From Ciona intestinalis (Eukaryota; Chordata; Ascidiacea; Phlebobranchia; Cionidae): DNA of 64,000 bases. Where the stretch lies: the NCBI RefSeq assembly GCF_000224145.3, contig NC_020175.2:3672360-3736359 (forward strand), given 5' to 3'. The notes beneath the pieces are model-generated. The model was not told the origin of the DNA and ran no database searches. It saw only the letters and a program-made list of their open reading frames with translations. Each line of letters opens with the position of its first letter. Within the stretch, counting starts at the first letter, position 1. The translations under genes and the position numbers were made by a program. Shown piece by piece: positions 19,723 through 31,000 of this stretch.

Positions 19723-22700
19723 ATGCGTTTCGGGTAAGTATGGTACACATTTTTAAATCACATTTTTTCGACATAAAACTGATCAAAAAATATTAAATTT
19801 AGGTTGATTGTTGTTTTACTTGCATCCGTTTTCCAATTTTCTGTGGTTTACTCTCAAAGTTGCTCAAGTAAGTGCTATGTGTAGCCTATAATTATTTTGC
19901 TTTGTCATTGTGTAAAAAATAACGCCCACAAAGCATGGCGCCCTCTATAACTATATAGAGGGCGCCATGCCACAAAGTAACTTTATAGAGGGCGCCATGC
20001 CACAAAGTAACTTATACTTGGCGACTCGTAAGCTGGCACGAGGTGTATAAAACAAAACACCTGTGTTATAACGACTGCTGTTTTCCTGCTCACGAAGATA
20101 AAGTCATTTACATCCATTCATTAAACCAGTGACTCATGCATGTTTGTCACTGCGGTATTGTATTCCTCCGTGTTCTTAAGGTTTTAATAAGACATAAAAA
20201 TACAGTGACGTAAAGTTAGTTTACGTTTTAATTGGTAGCAAATTACACTAACTACATTAAATTCCAAACACGTGATTCATCTGGCCCTTTATCAATTAGT
20301 ATTCGTAATTACAAGTTCTATAACTCAGTAAGCATATTTTATCCCTTGCATACACAACATTTCTAACGTTCGCTGTTCTGTAGCTGTTTCTAAGTCACTA
20401 TTATATAGGTATTTAGAAATAAATGGTCACTACAGTACATGCAATGAAACATATATTAAACTGTTACACTGTAAACCACGTTTTTGACCTGGTTTTTCGA
20501 CATTTTAGCTATGAAGTGCACTCAAAAGTGTGACTCTACTTCCACGCCGCCTAAATGCACATGTTTTACCGGCTACGAGCTTCAAAACGATGGCAAAACA
20601 TGTTTGGGTAAGAAACAAACAAATCTTTAAAGTCCTAAAGGATAAAACAGCCCGGCGCCGTAGCACAGTTGATTAGCGCGCCTGCCTAACCCAGCAGAGG
20701 TAACGAGATCAAGCTCGTTTTTGCTACCATCGTGGGCGTTATGTGTCCTTGGGCAAGACACTTAACGGCAATTGGTCAAACCGAATGGTAACTAATGGCT
20801 TGTCTAAATTATCAGCCGCACTTAAAAATCTACAATAAAATTAATCACCCACAAAGTAACATACTATAACTCGTAAGCTGGCATAGGGTATGTGAACACC
20901 CGTGATATAACAACTGTCGTTTTCCGGCCACGCGAGGGTAAAGTAATTTACATTCATTCACTCACGGTGTACGTTAGATATAAACGAGTGCCAAAGAAGC
21001 AGTTCACTGTGTACGGCGAACGACGCTCCACTGTGTAGGAATACTGAAGGATCGTATATATGCACTGGGTGCGGAGCAGACTCGAATATTACATGGCAGT
21101 ATTATAAACGGTCAGAATGTTGCAAGATAGATACAGTAAGTAGTAAGTATTGTGCTCAATATAATGTTGTTTCTGGCAATATCTTATGTCTGTTTCATGC
21201 AGGCCTTATCTATTTTCTCGTACGTTCATGTATTTCCGACAAGGACACCTTATCGTTCATTTTCTCGTCCCATTTGGTAGTAAATAAAGAAAATTTAAAG
21301 AATTATAAAACAGTAGCCTAACGACTCTCATAGACCGTTGGTATTTGTTTAAAACACGATCAGGATGCTTGGATATTATAAGTTAAAGATGTCCCGCCTT
21401 CCCCCAACCTACTATATATACGAAACATTTCAATCTCCGGTTAACCAAACAGCATATTTCCCAGCTGCTACTTGCGGTAAAAGTACAAGTACAAGTGGAC
21501 GTATTGTCGGTGGGACTGCGGCAAGAATAAGCAATTGGCCATGGACGGTAAGAATATGTCACAGAATCTATCAGTACAGAATAGATCGTTTAAAATATTT
21601 CTAAATTTTCGCTACCGTATATTCAAAAAACAAATAAAGTTAATATTATATTCTACCTATATTTATTGCCCACGCAACATTCATTTCTATACTTGTTTTT
21701 TTACAAGGCGTATCTCTCCATCGGCGGCGATGTATGCGGGGGTACACTGATAGCGGACAACTTGGTCCTGACGGCTGCCCATTGTATCCAGTAAGGCCCA
21801 TACGTGTTTTCAAACGCACAACTAAACTATTATATTTCTCAGAAACGCCAGTCCGAGTCAAGTCACTGTAACGCTTGGGGTATCGAACTTTCACGATACG
21901 TCGAACGTACACAGACAAACGTTTACAATTTCAAAGGTAAAATATACCAGTTATACGGTATAACTTTATACAGCGTTTAAATGCATCGTGACCTAAATTG
22001 TTTTGTGGGGTAAGATGGGATTTTTTGTTTTTTTTAGGGGTAAAATGGGTTACTTTTGGCACACAGTTTTCCATATTTTCTGATTGTATTTTAAAGAATT
22101 TACAACGCTGTTTTCAAGTCATAAGGCTTTGGTTATATTTTTTCAATGTTTCTAGTTTTTAACCTAATGTGATTTACCTTATAATGCAACACCACGGATT
22201 TAGATTATGCCAAGGATGATATATGTTATTTTCTATTCCATATAGAGATATTGCGGTGCGGCATACCAGGAAACATGGGATCGAAAATGGCCCTTTCCAT
22301 ATTTTACACACTAAGAATAAAATGTTGGGCCCTTTTGTAGGTTGCAAAGCTTTGAGACAATTTGTAATTTACATCTTAATAAGATTTTTACGTTAACAGT
22401 TTGAGCGTCACCCCGATTTTGACAGTTTGCGGTTACAAAATGACGTGGCAATTTTATGGCTATCGACGCCTGCCATAATTGGCTTGTATGTAGCACCAAT
22501 ATGCATGCCTAATGGTCAGGTACCACCAGACGGAGAAAAATGCTGGGCAACTGGATACGGGTCGTTGGGTACGTAAGGCTCAAACATTTGTTTAAATTTA
22601 TGCATTAAAATTGTCACTATACTTGAACATCTAACGTTATGCCCTAATGCATTAAAATGAATATACTTTGGGCATTTGAACTGCATTAGCGCGATCAAAG

Positions 22701-25700
22701 TAAATCGTCAATATTATATAGTATTCTATTTTCCCGCCCCATTTAGTAGTAAACAGCAAAATACATTCAAAGTTGTTAAAATTTAAAAACATGATTAGAG
22801 TAATTGGATACTATGTGCTTAAGGTGTCCCATCTTACCCACAGTACTATATTCCCCTTTATGTAAATGCAGCGGAAGGCGGTTCAACACCTCAGCCACTT
22901 CAAGAGGTAGACGTTCCCATAGTAAACGTACATACGTGTGCAGCCGTGTACCAGTCGTTTACGCAAAAAGTAGTTCCCTCGACAATGTTATGTGCTGGAT
23001 ATCAAGAAGGCGGAAAAGACGCATGCCAAGGTGCTTATAGTGACTTTAAAAGTATTTTTACGTATAACGGTTAGGTCCTGGAAGCTGCGTTAACGGTTAA
23101 TTGTGTCTTTCCTATATCCTGCCGTCTTTTTTGTTTAAAATGGTTTTAAATCTTCGTTACCGTAATCGAAGAGACAAATAAGTTGTTGTTACTATTATTC
23201 ATCGCAGGACCTGTCTGTCGTATAGTCTGCTGGGCTGCACTAAATATGACTTAACTATAAAAACATGTAAATTGATTAAAACAGCCTAAAGGTGACATTA
23301 AAAGATACACTTAACGATTACATATACACCCTATGCACAATAACAGCTTGATACAAATATCACTTATCGACTGAATACAACAATTACCTTACAGTAAACA
23401 ACCACTCACACAGTATACAACGAAAACTCCTGAAGCACCCTAAACCACGAGTATAAAAATCGCGCAATGTGCGGCACGTGAGACGCAGAGCAATCAGACC
23501 AGCTGCAGCGAAAACGCAGAAAGGTTAATCGACCGTAACAACCTATATGCGAATACTGGACCACAAATAGTGATTAGGAAACAAAAGAACAAGCACTGAG
23601 AAGACAGACAATTAAAACCAAACTAACAGACGGTGAAAGAATTTAGTTGGATAAAAAGGCAACTAACACGATTTAAACTAGAAAAAACATAGTGTTGAAA
23701 CTGCGTGGGTATTAATCAAATGGTGGCCCTAACCCCCACCCTACTATGTATTGATTCCAGGTGATTCTGGGGGCCCGCTTGTTTGTCAGCGATGCGACAG
23801 TTGCAGTTGGTACTTGGCCGGAATCACTGCGTTTGGACGAGGGTGCGGTCGGGCAAACTCGTATGGCGTTTACACAAAGATTTCTGCTTTTGAAAGCTGG
23901 ATAGCTTCAAAGACTCAGTTATCACATGTAGTGAAACCATGTACTTTACCAAGTAAGTCATTTGTATACAAAAATCCTATGTTTTGATGATTTTTGAACT
24001 TTTTGATACAGCTTGGCTGGATTGGAGCGAGTGGTCGCTTACGTGCCCATCTTGCGGTCCCGGCATAAGAAAACGAACAAGAGTTTGCAGTAACGGCGCT
24101 GTGGGTGTTCCAGGGTGCGTAGGGTCGACAACAGAAACCGTAAACTGCCCGAATAATCCTTGTACAAGTAAGTAAAGCTGTGTATGTACGTAATACTGGT
24201 CTGTTTAACTTTTTTGTCGCTATATCCTGTCTTTTCGTTTAAGATATTTTAAATCTTCGCTACTGTAACCGAAGAGACAAATAAAGTTATTATTAATATT
24301 TATAATGCAGAAACTCACGATACAATTACATACTAGTCCATTAGCATTGGCCATATATTCGCATAACCATTAGCATTGGCCATATATTCGCATAACTTAA
24401 AATGTATGTTCGGTTTATATTTTATATTAGATAACATAATATCCATACTTGGGAAAGCTGCGTATTGTGTCTTCGAGATACAGATTTTTTTCAGTTTTAG
24501 CACCGGTTTGCTGGCCTATAATATGCATTAGCGTATTTTAAAAGGGCGTCTAATTACACATAATGTAAAATAGTTAAAACAGAAAGATGACCAATTTACC
24601 CAACAATTCCAATAGATACGAGTTGGGGTTCTTTTCTCCCGTGGGGAGCTTGCAGTAAATTATGCGGTTCCGGGACAAGGACAAGGAGTCGACCATGCGT
24701 AGGAGGTCCCGTTGGAAGTTCTGGTTGTCCAGCAAGCGAAGAAAGCGAAACCGAAGTAGGTTTGCTGGCTATTGTATAATGAGACTTCCAACTTTTCGTG
24801 TTGGTTATATTCAGATATGACACTGAGTGTTTCAAATAATAAGATATATTAGAATGGGAAAGATGGGACACCTTTAGCACATAATATCCAAATATCATAA
24901 AAGTGATTTAAACAATTAACAACGTTCAATGGGAGTTGCAAGGTCACGAATCTATAACTCTTTGAATGTTCTTCATTTACTACCAAATAAGACGAGAAAA
25001 AATGTGAAAGGTGTCCCATCTCCCCCCACTCTACTATATGTGTTGCAAACGTGTTTCAGGCAAAGAGCAGGATATGAATATGAAACCAATATTTCGTTCA
25101 GGCTTGCAACACTCAAGCGTGCGGGACATGGGGTGATTGGGTTTGGGGCGATTGTTCTGTAACTTGCGGTGGTGGAACTAGGACAGGCGCTAGGGCTTGT
25201 GACACGAAAGGTGGAACTACAGTGTGTGTGGGAACTTCTTCGCTAACAGGGGTGTGCGGTGCTGCACAATGCGGTAAATGAACATTTTCCAAATTAATTT
25301 CAAGTTAATCTTTTGTATAAAACTATAATTGCATTTAGTCGACACGACCTGCAAGGATAAGCTAACCGATTGTGGCACCCTGTCTTCTCTATGTCAGCAA
25401 ACTGCTTATGTCTCCTTAATGCGAGATATTTGTCCGCAAACATGCGGCTTATGTGGGGGTGAGTGAGGGTAGGATTATTTTGAATAAACTGCATGTAATA
25501 CGTCAAATTTTAAAGGTTCTTCGTGGAGTGGTTGGACTAACGACGGGACATGTTCCGTCACTTGCGGCATTGGTGTGCAGAAACAAATCAGAACCTGTAA
25601 CGGTGGAACTGCAGGCGCTGGTGGTTGTCCTGGATCTTCAACACAAACTATCGCCTGCAATGTACAGGCATGTCCAACACAGGGTAGTTGGAGTGAATGG

Positions 25701-26646
25701 TCAAATAGTGGGACTTGTACAGTAACTTGTGGTGGTGGCATTCAACAGCAGATAAGAACATGCAATGGTGGAACTGCAGGCGCTGGTGGTTGCCTTGGTT
25801 CTTCAACACAAACGATTGCTTGTAACCAACAAGCTTGCCCCCCACAGGGCAGTTGGAGTAGTTGGTCAAATAGTGGGACCTGTACAGTAACTTGTGGTGG
25901 TGGCATTCAACAGCAGATAAGAACATGCAATGGTGGAACTGCAGGCGCTGGTGGTTGTCCTGGATCTACAACACAAACTATCGCCTGCAATGAGCAAGCT
26001 TGTCCACCCGTAGGCAGCTGGGGCACTTGGGTTAACAGTGGTTCATGCAGCAAGGAATGCGGAACAGGAGCCCAACAGCAGACTAGAACTTGCAATGGTG
26101 GAACTCCTGGAGTCGGCGGCTGTCCTGGCTCTGCAACGCAGTCGATACCATGCAACCAACACGCTTGTCCGGTGCTAGGGTCTTGGAGTTCTTGGGTTAA
26201 CAGCGGAACATGTTCTGTAAGCTGCATGCAGCAGCAGACACGCATTTGTACCGGAGGGACTGCTGGTCAAGGCGGTTGTCTCGGCTCAACAACACAGTCA
26301 GTGACTTGTACGGGTGGAAGCTGTCAGCCACAAAGCGGATGTGAAGCCCTTATTGATCAGACCATAACTAGCACCTGCGTCTCTTACGCATCTTTTGGCT
26401 ACTGCGACACATACGCCACGTTCATGCAGAACAACTGTGCTAAAACCTGCTGTACGAAACGAGGGGGTAAGTTTTCATACTATAGTGACTTATTTGTTTA
26501 ATAGTATTGTTGAATATTTTTCAGGTGGTTGTTTGGATGTGGACCTTGACCCTTCGTGTCCGTCGAAAAAGAATTTATGCCACTTTGGAACTGTTCAAGC
26601 TTTTTGTAGGAAGACATGTAACCCGGCGTGTAACACCAAGAAATAG
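19723..26646 (+). CDS. Secreted trypsin-like protease with EGF, TSP1 and ShKT domains (gene 1), 926 aa
   Basis: Exons: 19723-19733, 19803-19867, 20509-20607, 20978-21142, 21465-21547, 21708-21790, 21843-21936, 22400-22568, 22872-23030, 23761-23952, 24012-24167, 24616-24755, 25102-25273, 25339-25458, 25516-26466, 26525-26646. Order: signal peptide (MRFGLIVVLLASVFQF), EGF (about 26-58), calcium-binding EGF (DINEC, 59-112), trypsin domain with activation site R126-IVGG and triad H166 (TAAHC), D215 (NDVAIL), S312 (GDSGGP). D306 at the S1 position predicts cleavage after Lys/Arg. Eight TSP1 repeats and three ShKT six-cysteine domains follow. The enzyme looks active and secreted. TSP1 and ShKT arrays typically bind matrix or modulate enzymes; the substrate is unknown. 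A tandem paralogue starts 1.4 kb downstream. The model is phase-consistent throughout. The frame is also open upstream to an ATG at 19453. Confidence 0.9.
19918..20145 (+). mobile_element. SINE 3' part with internal rearrangement
   Basis: 'cccacaaagtaac', 'gactcgtaagctggcacgag' and 'ttttcctgctcacgaag' are the SINE's 3' half. It is interrupted by a palindrome and a direct repeat at 19933-20009. Confidence 0.75.
19933..19970. repeat. Perfect hairpin, 17-bp arms, 4-nt loop
   Basis: GCATGGCGCCCTCTATA, then ACTA, then its exact complement. The right arm with 'ccacaaagtaactt' is repeated directly at 19983-20012. Confidence 0.95.
20650..20963 (+). mobile_element. tRNA-derived SINE, nearly full length
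   Basis: 'cggcgccgtagcacagttga', 'cttgggcaagacacttaacg' and 'ccggccacgcgagggtaaag', ending in ATTCATTCA just before the cbEGF exon. Confidence 0.9.
21240..21418 (-). mobile_element. MITE, left end truncated
   Basis: 'ctcgtcccatttggtagtaa', 'aaaacacgatcagg' and 'cgccttcccccaacctacta' match the family in reverse orientation. Confidence 0.85.
22004..22165 (+). mobile_element. Degenerate MITE
   Basis: 'tgtggggtaagatggga' and 'agaatttacaacgctg' align with the left end and core; the right end is gone. Confidence 0.5.
22712..22852 (-). mobile_element. Internally deleted MITE
   Basis: 'ttcccgccccatttagtagt' and 'ggtgtcccatcttacccaca' match the family; the left terminal repeat and part of the core are missing. 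Confidence 0.7.
23100..23205 (+). repeat. Dispersed repeat with ATT/TTG tail
   Basis: 'cctatatcctgccgtctttt', 'aaatcttcgttaccgtaatc', 'gaagagacaaataag' and a TTGTTGTTACTATTATT tail. Confidence 0.75.
23206..23760. other. Rest of the long protease intron 9
   Basis: AT-rich sequence with no supported gene. At its end 'cctaacccccaccctacta' (23727-23746) is a lone MITE terminus next to the exon 10 acceptor. Confidence 0.5.
24205..24305 (+). repeat. Dispersed repeat with ATT tail
   Basis: 'ttgtcgctatatcctgtctt', 'aaatcttcgctactgtaacc', 'gaagagacaaataaag' followed by TTATTATTAA. Confidence 0.8.
24320..24400 (+). repeat. Short tandem duplication in intron
   Basis: 'cattagcattggccatatat' plus 'tcgcataac' occurs twice in direct succession near 24340-24396. 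Confidence 0.8.
24848..25037 (+). mobile_element. MITE in protease gene 1 intron
   Basis: Both terminal repeats are present (GGGAAAGATGGGACACC, GGTGTCCCATCTCCCCCCAC). Confidence 0.9.
25605..26099 (+). repeat. 165-bp TSP1 coding repeats in gene 1
   Basis: 'ggaactgcaggcgctggtgg' recurs at 25605, 25770 and 25935, exactly 165 bp (55 codons) apart. Units are nearly identical even at silent sites and resemble the array at 34971-35520. Confidence 0.95.
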
Positions 26647-26774
26647 AACTACTATCCAAAATACACATCTTATTACGCTTACGAAATCGTTAAAACCTGT
26701 TGTATAATAATATGACTCAAAATGTTGTTTTCTGTTTAGCAACATACTTTCGTTTGAAACTATATACTCGTTAT

Positions 26775-26966
26775 ATAGTAGAGTGCGGAAGATGGGACAC
26801 CTTTTCATTGCATTTCCTCATCCAATTAAGTAATCAATAAATAACATTCAAAGAATTATAAAAGTATCCCCACAACACCTATGGACCGTTGTTAATTGTT
26901 TAAAACACGACCAGGATATTTGGATATTATGTGCTCAAGGTGTAGCGTCTTCCCCACCCTACTATA
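26775..26966 (-). mobile_element. MITE
   Basis: 'agtagagtgcggaagatggg' at the left and 'cgtcttccccaccctacta' at the right. Confidence 0.9.
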
Positions 26967-27136
26967 TATTAAAAACGCCAACTGTATCATAGACCTTTTT
27001 CTTCAAAGTGTTGTGGGTTATAATGTATGCAACATTTTAAATAAAAGTAAGTGTTGTCGATCAAAGTCTATAGTAATAAGTTTATTTATATTCGCGTCGC
27101 GTTATATCAATACGTGAATGTCTAATAGTCTGTACA

Positions 27137-27333
27137 GTATAGGGTGGGGGGAGACGAGACACATTTGCCGCATAAAAGCAGAATATCATTTGGCGCTTAA
27201 ATTTTGAGTCATATCAACGGTCTGAGGGAGTCGTGAGGATACTGTGTTATAATTCTTTGAATGTTCTTTGTTTACTTCTAAATGAGACGAGAATGTACAA
27301 TGAAAAGGTGTCCTATCTCCCCCCGCCTAAACT
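27137..27333 (+). mobile_element. MITE, diverged
   Basis: 'tatagggtggggggagacga' at the left, 'ggtgtcctatctccccccgc' at the right; the core 'tcaacggtctgagggagtcg' is present. Confidence 0.85.
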
Positions 27334-28091
27334 ACATTAAGAAAATACTTGCATTATAAAGCCGCTTTAATCTAACGTATAGGAAACTGATGTGGTATCA
27401 TTAATGCTTACCAATTAGGCAAGATTATAGTTCGTCAAAATCAAATAAGACGAAACACATTGGGAGTAACTGTAATTGATTAATGACTTCGTGCGAGAAA
27501 AATCGGGTTCAATTTGATTAGGTATGGCGAATACCCTCAGGCGTACAAACTCTATATTCGTCCACCTTTATACCACACTGGAACGGATAGCGAGAAAATT
27601 TTCACCGAAGAGCGGATTGTAGGCAATATAAGCTCAGCCGTCGCAACAGAGAGTCAGTATTGATTCTAACAGTCGAATCGGTGCAACAACAAAAAAGTAA
27701 AGTCAGATTTGCTTCGAGTTGTTGAAGACAGGTATTTTGTTCAGGCAGAAGTTAGCTTAGCAGTCTCGTTTAAAAAATGTCTAAAGCAAGTTTAATATGT
27801 AAATACATTGCATAACTAAATACATAGTTGTTTTTATCAACACGACAGCGAAAATTAAATTAAATTTTGTTTTTGCAATGCTATTTAAAACATATTAAAT
27901 GTGAAGACAAATATTAGTGGAAAAAATTTAACGATATTGATATATATCTTCGAATACGATGGCAAATATCTGATTAATTAGATCAATCACTTATTTATAG
28001 ATATAGGGCGTTTTATACTGACTTTGTCTGCTCCATTGCACCAAAAAAAGCGTTAGTCTTAGTATTTATAACTGCTGTCCCAGTTGACAAA

Positions 28092-31000
28092 ATGGGAAAA
28101 TATGGATTTTTATTGTAAGTATTTTAATCTACTTTAAATATGTGACATATACTGAAAAATAAGTGACAATTTTTATTGTTTCGTTCAGGATCACCTCAGC
28201 TATTGTTGTGTTATATAACACGGTTGAAGTTTCTTCGCAATGCCAATCAAGTAAGTAATACATTATAATTATAGTAGGGTGGGGGAAGACGGGCACCTTT
28301 CATACCATTTCTCGTCTAATTTGATAGTAAACAGCGAACAATAAATTATAAAACCGCATCCTTAAAACTACCACAGACCGTTGTTAATTGTTTAAAACAC
28401 GATTAGAATATTTGGATATTTATACGTGCTAAAGGTCTCTCAACCCTACTATATATATGATGCTTTTGTGGATCTGGTGTAGCAAAAAATACTTACAGAA
28501 CTGTATAACTCTTCTATATGGTAGGATGGGGGAAGATGGGACACCTTTTCATTCGATTTTCTCGTACATTTTGGTAGTAAACAAAGAACATTGAAGGAAT
28601 TATAAAACCTTGTCCTCGCGACTTTCACAGCCCGTTGTTAATTGTTTAAAACACGACCAGGGTATTTATATATTTTGTGCTAAAAGTGTCCCATCTTCCC
28701 CCACCCCACTATACATGTTGTTAACATACATTAAAACATTTCAGTTGGATGTGGCGATTGTTATACGTGGTGTGCGCCTGTACACTGCAGTTACCCAACC
28801 GGTCAGCTATATTGCAGAGCTACGTGTGGAAGCTGTCCAAATGAACGTAAGTTATTGCCTGAACTCCTCCCAGGACTTTGTTTATCATTTACACATTGTA
28901 TTTTAGAATGCAGGGCAGCTGGATGTAGCCATACTTGTAACCCCAACACCAATCCAGTAACCTGTACATGTAACGCGGGGTACGAGCTGCAAGCGGACGG
29001 AAAAACTTGTCTTGGTAAGTTCAAAAATTTTTATAGAGGGCGGGGACACCTTTATTACATAATGTCTAAATATCTTGATCGCGTTTAAACATTTAACAAC
29101 GGTCTATAGGAGTCGTGAGGATGCGGTTTTATATTTATTCTAAATATTATTTGCTTACTACTAATTGGACAAGAAAATAGAAAGAACGGATCTTTTAATT
29201 CCCTCCGCCCTACTTTATAACTTTCACGCGAATTGAGAAAATTTAATGTAAAATAATTTATACAGATATAAACGAATGCGAGAGAAGTAGTAACCTGTGT
29301 ACCAATCCAACGTCGCCACGATGCAAGAACACACCGGGGTCCTACATCTGTACAGGTTGCGGGGCAGACTCGAACACTGTTTGGCAATATTATAACAGAA
29401 CAGAATGCTGTAAGATAGACACAGGTAAAATGAAGTTTTCCTTGTATCTATAACATCTAGTCGCGCTACTACAGAGCTTATCTTGCGCCGTAGCAAAATA
29501 GTTAGCGCGCCTTCCTCTAACCCAGCATAGGAAATGGGTTATTCAAGGGTCGTCGTTGCCTTTTATGGGCATATATGTCTTTGGGCAAAACACTTAACAG
29601 CAATTTGTTCAATCCAGTTGTCACTGATGGGTTGTCCGAATTATTAGCCATACATAAAAAAATGTAAAAAATTGCTCACAAAGTAACATACATGGTTACT
29701 CGTAAGCTGGCACGATGTGTAGCTATGAAACAGAACACCCGTTTTATAACGACTGTCGTTTTCCGGCCACGCGAGGATAAAGTAAGTTTCATTCATTCAT
29801 TCATTCATTCATTTAAGTGTGATGGGTTTTGTTTTCTAGCTTCACAATGCGGTACAAGTTCAACAACAGGTGGTCGAATCGTAGGAGGCGAGTTAGCAGT
29901 CATAGCAAACTGGCCGTGGTCGGTAAGTACATAAGCTATATACGATAACCTTGATCAACCTGGTTTGCCTGGGTAAAATAAAATTTACTTGGAAACGGTA
30001 AAGACTAGTTATTGTATTAAGTCTGTCTGTGCTTTATATTTGCCCAAATTAAGCTTGCCCATGTGTTTCTAATTGGAGTATGTTTTCATTGGTACAGGCG
30101 TACATTAAAATCGGTTCAACATTGTGCACGGGCGCTCTAATTAAACGGAACGTCGTATTGACAGCAGCTCACTGTCTCGCGTGAGTACATTAAATACTGA
30201 ATCTTATACTTATGTGATCGATAAATATAGTAGGGTGGAGGAAGACGGGACACCTTTACCACAAAATATATATATCCTGGTCGTTTCTTAAACAATTAAC
30301 AGCAGTCTATGGGAGTCGTGAGAACACAGTTTTATAATTCTTTGAATGTTCTTTGTTTTCTACCAAATGGGAGGATAAAATAAAATGGAAAGGTGTCCCA
30401 CCTTACCCAACTTTACTATATAATAAACTTCACAGAAACCGCGTTACAAATCTAGACGAGCTTAGAATATATCTTGGGGTCCAGAATATTAGCGATACGG
30501 GAAACATTCATTCTCAACACATTGCTGCTCTGAGGGTAAGTATCTGAGTAACTGGTGGTCAATACTATATAACTAATGCAATATGTGTATACGGGTGTCT
30601 TATATATGGGTATCAAATTTGGTAAATATATACAGAAGGTTTGGGTAACATGGTTTAAGTTTTTTATTTGATTTTATCGTCCCATTTGGCAGTAAACAAA
30701 GGATATTTACAGAACTAAATACCCATACCCTTGCGACTTTAAAATAGCGTTGTTATTTAGTCGTGAGGATACGGTTTTATAATTTTTTGTTCACTACAGA
30801 ATGGGACAAGAAGATAAATAAAAAGTGTCCCATCTTCCCCCACTCGACTAAACATTATTTTACTATAACCTAAATATGTTTATTTATATTATGTTATATA
30901 ACATACAGTATGTGCAACACCCTAACTTCGACTCGAGTACTTTGGAAAACGATATCGCAATAATTTTCTTGCGGACGGAAGCGACCATTGGCGATTACGT

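Larger units (their letters stand above)
26647..28091. other. Intergenic between the two protease genes
   Basis: Contains two MITEs (26775-26966, 27137-27333) and AT-rich sequence that includes the promoter of gene 2. I see no clear TATA box and no other gene. Confidence 0.6.
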
